A program made the position numbers and the translations under genes. This document shows, piece after piece, positions 42,385 through 53,500 of a stretch of 64,000 nucleotides of DNA. The notes below the pieces were generated by a model, which searched no databases, was not told where the DNA came from, and worked only from the letters and a program-made list of their open reading frames with translations. How positions within the stretch are numbered: the stretch's first letter is position 1; the number at the start of each line of letters is the position of its first letter. This DNA comes from Aplectana chamaeleonis (Eukaryota; Nematoda; Chromadorea; Rhabditida; Cosmocercidae), in assembly GCA_029168955.1 (NCBI GenBank), contig JAPDOI010001765.1, forward strand, positions 79,859 to 143,858. The letters run 5' to 3'.

Positions 42385-43275
42385 GAAAATGATGTCAAAT
42401 TGACCTACACGGAGCTACAAATACAGCATCAAATAAGAGTGTTTTTATGAAATCTCGTGAAAAAGTAGAAGTCCTTTTTTGGAAACCGTTGCACTCTTCT
42501 TCTTAAAATACCAAACCGGTTTGTTTTCGCTGTTTATAAGTGTTGGCCGAAAAAATCACTCTCACAAAACATTGATCTTTTTTTGAAGGCTGTTTCGACT
42601 CCACTTTCCTCTTGTTCCCTTTTTGTTGGAACGCTTGTGACACGAACCAAACCACTTCTGCTTGAAAGACCCCTTTTGGATTAAAAGCAGTGGTCGCGGT
42701 CAAATATGATTGTGTTCTTTTTCTCTCTAAACCCTTTTCTGGGTCTCGAGTAGTAGGACCTATAAGAAAAAATCGCCAAAAAACTACTGTTTTGGGCCAA
42801 ATTTGAAGCCTGAACTTTCTTGTCTTTTGATGGTGGACGAGCCCACTCCACATCATCGGCGATGACCTCTTATATCAAGAACATCAGCTGGTTTGAAATT
42901 GAATTTCAATCAATGAACCTTTGGATTTATGTACACATCTAGTCAGAAACATTGGCTGGAGTGGTTTCTTTCATTGCTCAACTGTTTCTATTGGGTAAAC
43001 TTGCATTTATTTCTTCCTCTGAATGTCGATGATTTTTGACCGCTCGGCATGAGACTGCGATCTTTTGGTCGGCGCTGTGCACGTGTGCACGAACTCTCTT
43101 CTTTGGGCCCTAAAAACTCTAATTGTAGCCCGTTTTTCACCGCGCTACCTTCATAGTTTTTCTGCTGTTTTTGATCCAAGCTGATTTTTGTAGTTTTTTC
43201 CATAACGTTTTTCATCGTGACCACTGCCTTTAAATTGTTCACTTTTTCTTGTCATTACGACGTAATATCCCTGAA
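42385..43275 (+). repeat. Third copy of the 43.5-44.0 kb repeat, split by a TTAA element
   Basis: 42385-42680 resembles 43772-43990 (ATGATGTCAAATTG, GGTTTGTTTTCGCTGTTTA, GAACCAAACCAC, GACCCCTTTT). 43234-43275 continues with TTGTTCACTTTTTCTTG as in 44003-44020. The family II element at 42685-43229 sits exactly at the break. Confidence 0.8.
42685..43229. mobile_element. TTAA miniature element, family II, copy h
   Basis: The ends are AAGCAGTGGTCGCGGTCAAA and CATCGTGACCACTGCCT between TTAA at 42681-42684 and 43230-43233. Homologous over its length to 25168-25708. Length 545 bp. Confidence 0.9.
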
Positions 43276-43500
43276 AAATCTTCAATAACTTTAAAATTGC
43301 ATGGAATGATATGACAATCATTAAGTAATCAAATTGCTGCGCACGCTCTTTTTTTCAGAATATTGAAAATCTGAAATTTTATGGAGGGACGCACGCTGTC
43401 CAATTTTTGAAGTGAAGAACTTTAGCGGTAATAGGCCCGATTAAGTAATGAAACTCGTCTAAAAATGTGTTTTATGTGCTTGAAATTTGACTACTATCTG

Positions 43501-44003
43501 AATTCTGTATAAAAGGGGTCCTCCAAGCAAAGGTGGTTTGGTTCGCGTTACAAATATTTCAACAAAAAGGGAACAATAGGAAAGTGGAATGAGGAGAGTC
43601 TACAAAAAATGAGCAATATCATCTAAAAACTCTTTTCTTTGTCGAAACTTCTAAACAGCGAAAACAAACCGTTGCGGTTCTCTATGAGGAAGCACTTTTG
43701 GCTCCATAAAGGACTATGATTATGTGAGTGCCGATAAAATATGCATGTGTGCCTAATAACCATCATTAAAATAGGAGATGATGTCAAATTGTTTAAGGAA
43801 ACCATTCAATTCTTCCTCGTTAAGTACCACAACGGTTTGTTTTCGCTGTTTAGAAGTTTCGACAAAGAAAAGAGTTTTTAGATGATATCGCTCATTTTTT
43901 GTAGACTCTCCTCATTCCACTTTCCTATTGCTCCCTTTTTGTTGAAATATTTGTAGCGCGAACCAAACCACCTTTGCTTGGAAGACCCCTTTTTTACAGA
44001 ATT
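43501..44003. repeat. Fold-back repeat, 192-bp arms
   Basis: The left arm 43501-43692 and right arm 43812-44003 are inverted copies with few differences, separated by about 119 bp. Shared landmarks are CAAGCAAAGGTGGTTTGGTTC and the complement of GGTTTGTTTTCGCTGTTTAG. The transcript of either strand would form a long hairpin. Confidence 0.88.
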
Positions 44004-45185
44004 GTTCACTTTTTCTTGATATTACGCAGTAATATCATATGCAAGCATTTCGAAAGAAGACCTCTTCATCTCCGCGCTGGATCAGTCCTCTTTCTGTGGT
44101 CACAAGAATCATTGACCCAAACTGATATGAAACTATGTCAGAAAATCACCCGATGTGGCTGACAAGACCGATGTTCACATGATATTAGCTAAGAAATGAA
44201 TGATATCCATGATATCGTTCCACATAATTCATTCATATTGATCGCGTCAGCCACAGCTGGCTGCACCGCGTGTTTTTTGCAACCTCCATGTTTTTCATAC
44301 GTATCGAACGGGTCGGATAAGAACGTAAAGGCCAACCGAACATTGCTCGACACGAAGAGGTAGCGTCACGGCTCTTGTAAAGAAAACTTATGATAGCAAT
44401 TTGATAAAGGGTAGGGTATAAAAGAAGTGGAGAGCGGTGTGTCTTCATTCACACTAGCGAGACCTAGCGAAGTTTTCGCTCACAGAAACTTTTGCATGAG
44501 CCAACTACCTGAGACGGATTAGTTTGTTAGAACGGTGGTGACTGACTTCCGCCTACCCGAAAGTACTCTCCTGAGCAGAGCAAGGTGCCGTACATTTACA
44601 GCAGGCCGTGGGTATATCAAAATGTGGGATCATAAAGCAAAACATAAGAAGCCAGCGGTAAATCGTCATTTGCTACCGGCACAAAATTCAGAACCCCTTC
44701 TGTACTTCCTTCCCTTACGTCGCTACCCACTGCCCTTTCTTCCAATTTGTAAAGTTCACAAGCGATTATTCTCGCTTTACCGTCTCTATCATGATAAGGA
44801 AAAACGCATTCTCATATTATATGATGTTTCCCTAGTTGAACAACATCATGCCCTTGTTCTCAATGAATGAAATTAGTAGGTGGTTGTTTATGTTTTTGTG
44901 GTGCAGATTTTGATAAGCTCAGACTTGCAACATATATAAAACTGGTTTTTGGAAGTTAGGGATTCGAAATGACTGAGCGGTTGCAATGAGTGGCGAACAA
45001 AGAAGGTGCGGAAGTGGAGCTGCTGCTTGTATCCTAAAACTGGAAAAAAATGTCGCAGGAGTTCTGCGCCAATCTCAGAACGCGTCCCGCGCTTCTCAAG
45101 ATTCATATTTTCCTATCTATTTCCTCTCCACAAAAGGTTAAGATTTAGCATTAAAAACTGAAAAATCTTTTTTCAAATTCTACAC
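44004..45185. other. No recognisable feature
   Basis: An open frame of 111 codons at 44535-44870 has no recognisable domain and is not called. Confidence 0.35.
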
Positions 45186-47150
45186 TCTTGGTGACGTCCT
45201 GCACACTCCCACTGCGGTCCTGCTAACTTTCGATGACCTGCACACTCCCACTCGGGACCTGTGCATTTTCTACGACGCCCTGCACACTCCAACTGGGGAC
45301 CTGCGCACTCTCTATGACGTCCTGCTTACTCCCGTTGGGTTCTTCACATTTTCTATGACGCCCTCCACGCTACCATTTGGGTCCTGCACACTTTTTATGG
45401 CGTGCTGCACACTTCCGTTGGGGTCCTGCACATTCCTACTTAGGACCTGCGCACTTTCTATGACGTCCTGCACACTCCGATTAGGATCCTGCACACTTTC
45501 TATGACGCCCTGCACACTCCCACTGGGGTCCTGCACACTCCAATTAGGGTCCTGCACACTTTCTATGACGCCCTGCACACTCCCACTGAGGTCCTGCACA
45601 CTTTCTATGACGCCCCGAACACTTCCGCTGGGGTCCTGCACATTCCTACTTAGGACCTGCGCACTTTCAATGACGTCCTGCACACTCCGATTAGGGTCCT
45701 GCACACTTTCTATGACGCCCTGCACGCTCCCACTGAGGTCCTGCAACACTTTCTATGACGTCCTGCACACTCCCACTGGGGTCCTGCACATTCCTACTTA
45801 GGACCTGCGCACTTTCTATGACGTCCTGCACACTTCGATTAGGGTCCTGCACACTTTCTATGACGCCCTGAACACTCCCACTGGGGTCCTGCACATTCCT
45901 ACTTAGGACCTGCGCACTTTCTATGACGTCCTGCACACTCCGATTAGGGTCCTGCACACTTTCTATGACGCCCTGCACACTCCCGCTGAGGTCCTGCACA
46001 CTTTCTATGACGTCCTGCACACTCCCACTGGGGTCCTGCACATTCCTACTTAGGACCTGCGCACTTTCTATGGCGTCCTGCACACTCCAATTAGGGTCCT
46101 GCACACTTTCTATGACGCCCTGCACACTCCCACTGAGGTCCTGCACACTTTCTATGACGCGCTGAACACTTCCGCTGGGGTCCTGCACATTCCTACTTAG
46201 GACCTGCGCACTTTCAATGACGTCCTGCACACTCCGATTAGGGTCCTGCACACTTTCTATGACGCCCTGCACGCTCCCACTGAGGTCCTGCAACACTTTC
46301 TATGACGTCCTGCACACTCCCACTGGGGTCCTGCACATTCCTACTTAGGACCTGCGCACTTTCTATGACGTCCTGCACACTTCGATTAAAGGGTCCTACA
46401 CACTTTCTATGACGCCCTGAACACTCCCACTGGGGTCCTGCACATTCCTACTTAGGACCTGCGCACTTTCTATGACGTCCTGCACACTTCGATTAGGGTC
46501 CTGCACACTTTCTATGACGCCCTGAACACTCCCACTGAGGTCCTGCACACTTTCTATGACGCCCTGCACACTCCCACTGGGGTCCTGCACATTCCTACGT
46601 AGGACCTGCGCACTTTCTATGACGTCCTGCACACTCCGATTATGGTCCTGCACACTTTCTATGACGCCCTGCACACTCCCACTGAGGTCCTGCACACTTT
46701 CTATGACGTCCTGCACACTTCCGCTGGGGTCCTGCACATTCCTACTTAGGACCTGCGCACTTTCTATGACGTCCTGCACACTCCGATTAGGGTCCTGCAC
46801 ACTTTCTATGACGCCCTGCACACTCCCACTGGGGTCCTGCACACTTTCTATGACGTCCTGCACACTTCCGCTGGGGTCCTGCACATTCCTACTTAGGACC
46901 TGCGCACTTTTTATGACGTCCTGCACACTCCGATTAGGGTCCTGCACACTTTCTATGACGCCCTGCACACCTCCCACTGGGGTCCTGCACACTTTCTATG
47001 ACGTCCTGCACACTTCCGCTGGGGTCCTGCACATTCCTACTTAGGACCTGCGCACTTTTATGACGTCCTGCACACTCCGATTAGGGTCCTGCACACTTAC
47101 TATGACGTCTTGCACACCCTCACTGGGGTCCTGCACACCTTTATGACGCC
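45186..47150 (-). repeat. 21-bp-based minisatellite with higher-order units
   Basis: About 93 units of roughly 21 bp alternate among variants such as GTCCTGCACACTTTCTATGAC, GTCCTGCACACTCCGATTAGG and GTCCTGCACATTCCTACTTA. They are organised in blocks of about 105 bp that recur along the array. Both strands stay open for up to about 200 codons because the period is a multiple of three (for example NVQDPSGSVQDVIES on the minus strand). These are compositional frames and not genes. Confidence 0.92.
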
Positions 47151-47576
47151 CTGCATTTTTTGCATCGCTAGACGACTCGCAGAAGTTATCATGGCCCACG
47201 GCCAAAAGTGCGCTCCACGGACAAACTCGGTTGGCCCGAGGCACGTAAGAGGTGAGTCGGGCTGATTTTTTGGTAATCGATGAATGTCGCACCTACCTAA
47301 ATGTTGGTACCATTTCATACAAGTTTTGATCGGCCATTCCAAAGATATCGGGGACACATGCACACACATACACACACACACACATCGGGACATAACTGCT
47401 TTAAGTATGAGGATACCGTCCTTCTCCAGGGGGCAGCAGTTCAGGATCTTCCTAGAGTAGATATGTAATAGGAAAACAGCACCACCGGTTGTCAAGATAT
47501 AACAAAGCAGGAGTACAAATTTAGAAAATTGTAGAGCCGCGACGCAACCGCGTCGTGTCGAATAATGTTCGGTTGA
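47151..47576. other. Unassigned; CA microsatellite 47353-47384
   Basis: A short (CA)n run is present. Nothing else is supported. Confidence 0.4.
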
Positions 47577-48250
47577 CCTTTACGTTCTTATACGGGTCGG
47601 CCACGGTGGTTTTCTAAGCCAACTCTGAGGCCCCCGTCATAGTCGGTGGATCTTCTGAGTCCCACCGGGTCGATACGCATCGAATTCGTAGAAGACGGGT
47701 GCAAAAAAATCAACCCACTGAGTCCGACTGCGACCGTCAGATGCCCACCGCAATCCCCCCGGTCGATACTGATAGTTCTCATGCGTACAAGGGCGGGGCC
47801 AATGCACCGACTGAGTCCGACTGAGTCCCACTGAGTCCCACAGAAATCATCCTCACCCCACCCGGTCGATATAGGTGTTTTTCACGTGATTTGGGTGTAT
47901 TTTTTTCGGCCGACTGCGAGCTGCCGAGTCCCGCCGCATCTCGACTCTCGCCGTCTGCGCTCTGCCCCACGTACTGCTGATACGGAAATGAGATTCAGAC
48001 ATGTTGAAAACAAGAAAAATCAGCCACCAAACACATTCCGATTCACAACTGAAGTGATAATCGTCACTATCAATTGCGTGTTTCGCAGAGGAGTTGGTTG
48101 GCGCTGGGGGCAACCGGACTCAGTGGGACTCAGCAGGTTTTTCCACCCCGGACTCATTCGGACTCAGTCGGACTCAGCAGGTTTTTCGACGAAGTCTGAC
48201 CGGGGCCTGACAGGGGCCTTAGGCCCCGGTTATAGTTGGTCGATCAGATG
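47577..48250. mobile_element. GACTGAGTCC palindrome-rich element (probable)
   Basis: CCGACTGAGTCCCACTGAG words lie in the left half (47640-47845) and inverted GGACTCAGTGGGACTCAGCA words in the right half (48115-48190). GGTCGATA words recur. Termini are not resolved. The motif includes TGAGTC, an AP-1-like half, but in this setting is more likely an element-internal repeat. Confidence 0.5.
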
Positions 48251-48426
48251 TATCCAGCCCGCTCGATAATCATGAAAGCCTACTGGCCAACAGCCGGATG
48301 CAGACTCTGCTCGCAGTTCTCCGCTTTGGAATGAGACTAACTCAAAACCTGCACAGTCAGAAACTACCTTCCATTCCATCTGGGCACTTTCACATCAGTG
48401 GAGCGGAGCGGTTTTCCATACTCATT

Positions 48427-49079
48427 ATTTCCAAAAGTTTAGCTTCCTGGCAAAAGTAATGATTTGGCAGTGTTATAACTACAAGAAATATAGAAGTTGA
48501 CAAAATAAAATAAAAAAACGTCTTGAAATATCTTTGGAAATGATTTGGCACAAAATAACCAGAACTAATGAAAAACTGGGAAATGTAGTGAAATAACCAA
48601 AACCGGATTTGGCGGTCATTCATAGGCCAACTTTTGATAAGTAGTGACTGGCGTGGGATTAAATTCTACAAGCTTCTCCGTTAAACTTATCAAAGCGAAA
48701 TCAAGCGCGCATCGGATTTGAGCATTACGTTCACATAGCTTGACCCACCCTGATTTCCGTATTACATCTTCAATGAAACGTTTTACGGTTTCCTTTGCGC
48801 GCTTGATTTCGCTTTGATAAGTTTAACGGAGAAGCTTGTAGAATTTAATCCCACGCCAGTCACTATTTATCAAAAGTTGGCCTATGAATGCCCGCCAACT
48901 CCGGCTTTGCTTATTTCACTTCATTTCCCAGTTTTCATTAGTTCTGGTTATTTTGTGCCAAATCATTTCCAAAGATATTTCAAGACGTTTTTTTATTTTA
49001 TTTTGTCAACTTCTATATTTCTTGTAGTTATAACATTGCCAAATCATTACTTTTGCCAGGAAGCTAAACTTTTGGAAAT
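48427..49079. repeat. Fold-back repeat, about 284-bp arms
   Basis: The left arm 48427-48711 and right arm 48796-49079 are inverted copies differing at only a few positions, with an 84-bp spacer. The outer edges are ATTTCCAAAAGTTTAGC and GCTAAACTTTTGGAAAT. No flanking duplication is evident. The similarity suggests a recent origin or gene conversion between arms. Confidence 0.92.
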
Positions 49080-49082
49080 TTC

Positions 49083-49265
49083 ATATATTTTTACCGAAGG
49101 TCCCCTTTCTGACCTGATTTTTGCTTAGCGACTCTCACTCTGGAGAGGAAAAACCGTTTATGAAAGCTTTCCCTCACGGTAAATAATTAAATCATTACCG
49201 ATCGGTGTGGTCAGACGACTATAACTCCTAAAAATTGTGACCCGCAGACATGAAAAAGGACCCAA
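49083..49265. other. No recognisable feature
   Basis: Short spacer between the fold-back repeat and the next array. Confidence 0.3.
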
Positions 49266-49441
49266 TCTTTCCTACTGAGGTCCCGCACACTTTCTTTAGC
49301 GTCCTGTGCACTCCCACTGGGGCCCGCACACTTTTTACGGCGTCCTGAGAATTCCCACAAGGGGCCCGCACACTTTCTGCGGCGTCTTGCGCACTTCCAC
49401 TGGGGGCCCGCACACTTTGTACGGCGTCCTGCGCACTCCTC
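49266..49441 (-). repeat. Short relative of the 45-47 kb minisatellite
   Basis: About eight 21-22-bp units with GGCCCGCACACTTT, GGCGTCCTG and CACTCCCACTGGGG words clearly relate to the array at 45186-47150. Confidence 0.8.
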
Positions 49442-50280
49442 AAATCCTATTCACACCAACCGTCTCAAAGAGGACACAATCCTGGGCGGAAGACTATCAT
49501 TGGCTGTGTTGATTTTCATTAGTTCATTTTCAAAGTTCAGTGAGCGTCGGATGGTTAACAATAACATGTTTACATGTTCTTACCCATCTTGGCCGTCAAT
49601 TTTGAGGTTCCGCTAAAATTGAGCTTTCAGCTCCTAAATTGTATTGGAGCTAGCTGCATCCACTTCCGCCTCCTGCCAAAAAATTTACTTCCTAGCTAAA
49701 TTTTAAGTGTTGCAACATGATCGTGAATGCCGTCTGATAAAAAGGAGAGGAACAGTTTTTCGACCAAAATCACGTGGTTTTCGCCATTTTTCTCGAGCGC
49801 CAAGGAACCATTTCTAACCATCTTTGGTTGTATACCCCAGCTTTTTACGCTCTTTCCAAAGAAGACAAAACCGCATTTCCACATTCACTCCGAACGCCGA
49901 TTTCGTAATCGCAGAGTTGCGCGTGGGCGAGATAAAGCCAAATCTGGTGAGCGCTTCGCGCACCTACAATTTCGTTTCCGCCGCCCCATTCCTTCGCAGA
50001 ACAGCCGCCTCGATTCCATGAATTTGATATGAAAATGCTCTGCTGAGAGATAATTCGAGTAGAGATAATTCTAGCAATTTGTTTTCGAATTCAGATGCTG
50101 ATAAGCAAGTACCATTTATTGCAGAAAAAAATCAGTAGGCTGGTGAAGAAGAATGAGGGAGCACTCAAAATGAGGTTGTGTGAATGACCTCAGCGCGTTA
50201 CGAAACTGAAAAGCAGCCTGTCAACATGACCTACATAACATCTCAAGCTTTCTGCACGCCATGCTCGTCATCCTTATAAT
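49442..50280. other. No recognisable feature
   Basis: Two overlapping plus-strand frames at 49727-50032 lack recognisable domains. Confidence 0.35.
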
Positions 50281-50580
50281 TTTAAAAAGTTTCGCAAGGT
50301 GTTCTCAGACTCCTGCGCTAATTCCGATGCATCCAGCCCACTATCTCAGACGACTAGCGCAAAGCTCACGACTCTTGCTCATTCTTTGGGGTACCCTGCA
50401 TGGTTTCTCGGATAGCTACCATCGTGTCTGGGCTCCTGCTCACTCTCCGGGGTGTCTTGCACAATTTTACGGATGACCAGTTACGGGTCCGAGACTACTA
50501 ATTACTCTACGGGGTGGTATGCACAACTTCTCGAATAACAGCAACGGGTCCCAAACACCTGCCCACTATCCGGGCTTCCA
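50281..50580 (+). repeat. Degenerate 61-62-bp tandem array
   Basis: Units share CTGCTCACTCTCCGGGGTG, TTGCAC and ACGGGTCC. GGGG landmarks fall at 50388, 50449 and 50511, a period of 61-62 bp. The words recall the CCTGCACACT minisatellite. Confidence 0.6.
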
Positions 50581-53500
50581 CGGCGTCCCGTTGGCGTCAT
50601 CACAAGCCCGAAGCACTTTTCGCGACGTTCCGATGACGTCATCAAAAGCTCGAAGCACTTTCCACGACGTCCCGATGACGTCATCAGAAGTCCGAAGCAC
50701 TTTTCACGACGTCCCGATGACGTCATCAGAAGCCCGAAGCACTTTTCGCGACGTCCCGATGACGTCATCAGAAGCCCGAAGCACTTTTCACGACGTCTCG
50801 ATGACGTCATCAGAAGCCCGAAGCACTTTTCGCGACGTCCCGATAATACCATCAGAAGCCCGAAACACTTTTCACGACGTCCCGATGACGTCATCAGAAG
50901 CCGGAAAACTTTTCACGACGTCCCGATGTCGTCATCAGAAGCCCGGAAACTTTTCACGACGTCCCGATGACGTCATCAGAACCGAAGCACTTTCACGACG
51001 TCCCAATGACGTCATCAAAGCCCGGAGCACTTTTTCGCGACGTTCCGATGACGTCATCAAAGCTCGAAGCACTTTTCGACGTCCCGATGACGTCATCAGA
51101 AGTCGAAGCACTTTTCACGACGTTCCGATGACGTCATCAGAAGCCCAAGCACTTATCACGACGTCCCGTTGACGTCATCAAGCCCGAAGCACTTTTCACG
51201 ACGTCCCGATGACGTCATCAAAGCCAAGCACTTTTGCGAAGTCCGATGACGTCATCAGGTAAGCCCGAAGCACTTTTCACGACGTCCCAATGACGTCATC
51301 AGAAGCCCGGAGCACTTTCGCGACGTTCCGATGACGTCATCAAAAGCTCGAAGCACTTTTCGACGTCCCGATGACGTCATCAGAAGTCCGAAGCACTTTT
51401 CACGACGTCCCGATACGTCATCAGAAGCGAAACACTTCTTTCACGACGTCCCGATGACGTCATCAAGCCAGAAACTTTTCACGACGTCCCGATGTCGTCA
51501 TCAGAAGCCCGGAAACTTTCACGACGTCCCGATAATACCATCAGAAGCCCGAAACACTTTTCACGACGTCCCGATGACGTCATCAGAAGCCCGAAGCACT
51601 TTTCCCGACGTCCCGATGACGTCATCAAAAGCCCGAAGCACTTTTTGCGAAGTCCCGATGACGTCATCAGAAGCCCGAAGCACTTTTCACGACGTCCCAA
51701 TGACGTCATCAGAAGCCCGGAGCACTTTTCGCGACGTTCCAGACGACGTCATCAAAAGCTCGAAGCACTTTCACGACGTCCCGATGACGTCATCAGAAGT
51801 CCGAAGCACTTTTCACGACGTTCCGATGAGCGCTCATCAGAAGCCCGGAAGCTTACTTAATCACGATCGTCCCGCGATTGACGTCATCAAGCCCGAAGCA
51901 CTCTTTCACGACGTCCCGATGACGTCATCAAAAGCCCGAAGCACTTTTTTGCGACGTCCCGATAATACCATCAGAAGCCCGAAACACTCTTTCACGACGT
52001 CCCGATGAGCGTCAATCAAAGCCCGGAAGAACTTTTCACGACGTCCCGGATGACGTCATCAGAAGCCCGAAGCGCACTTTTTGGCGAAGTCCCGATGACG
52101 TCATCAGAAGCCCGAAGCTTACTTTTCACGACGTCCCGATGACGTCATCAGAAGCCCGAAGCACTCTTTCAGCGACGTCCCGATGGAGCGTCATCAGAAG
52201 CCCAAAGCACTCTTTCGCGACGTCCCGATGACGTCATCAGAAGCCCGAAGTACTTTTTCACGACGTCCCGATGACGTCATCAGAAGCCCGAAGCACTTTT
52301 CGCGACGTCCCGATCGTCGTCTGGGCGACTTTGCGTGTCCCGATCTCTCTGCCTTCATCAGAAGCCCGGAAAACCTTTCGCGACGTCCCGATCTCGTCAT
52401 CAGAAGCCCGAAAACTTTTTCACGACGTCCCGATGTAACCGTCATCAGAAGCCCGGAAAACTTCTTTCACGACGTCCCGATGACGTGCATCAGAAGCCCG
52501 AAAGCGCTTACTTCTTCACGACGTCCCAATGACGTCATCAGAAGCCCGAGCACTTTTCGCGACGTTCCGATGACGATCATCAAAAGCTCGAAAGCACTCT
52601 TCACGACGTCCCGATGACGTCATCAGAAGCCCGAAGCACTTTCGCACGACGTGTTCCCGATCTCGTCATCAGAAGCCCGGAAGACTTTTTCACGACGTCC
52701 CACGATGTCGTCGCATCAGAAGCCCGGAAAACTTTTCACGACGTCCTGATGAGCGTCATCAGAGAAGCCCAGAGCACTTTTCGCGACGTTCCGATGAGCG
52801 CTCATCAAAACTCGAAGCTTACTTTTCACGACGTCCCGATGACGTCATCAGAAGCCCGAAGCACTTTTCGCGACGTCCCGATGACGTCATCAAAGCCCGG
52901 AACGCACTTTTCACGACGTCCCGATGACGTCATCAGAATGGCTCCGAAGCACTTTTCGCGACGTCCCGATCTCGTCATCAGAAGCCCGGAAAACTTCTTC
53001 ACGACATCCCAGATGTCATCATCAGAAGCCCGGAAAACTTTTCACGACGTCCCGATGACGCTCATCAGAAGCCCGAAGCACTTTTCACGACGTCCCAATG
53101 ACGCGTCATCACCAAGCCCGGAGCGCACTCTTTCGCGACGTTCCGATGACGTCATCAAAAGCCCGAAGCACTTTTCACGACGTCCCAGAATGACGTCATC
53201 AGAAGTCCGAAGCTTACTTTTCACGACGTTCCCGATGACGTCATCAGAAGCCCGAAGCACTTTTCGCGACGTCCCGATGACGTCATCAGAAATGCGAAGC
53301 ACTTTTCACGACGTCTCGATGACGTCATGTCAGAAGCCCGAAGCACTTTTCGCGACGATCCCGATAATACCATCAGAAGCCCGAAACACTTTTCACGACG
53401 TCACGATGACGTCATCAGAAGCCCGGAAGCACTTTTCGCGACGTCCCGATGACGTCATCAGAAGCCCGAAGAACTTTTCACGACGTCCCGATGACGCTGT

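Noticed and set aside
44535..44870. 111-codon frame as a gene
   Set aside because: No recognisable motif, no splice or codon evidence, and it is isolated among repeats.
45312..47044. Open frames of up to about 200 codons in the minisatellite
   Set aside because: Same reason: the 21-bp unit lacks stops in several frames on both strands.
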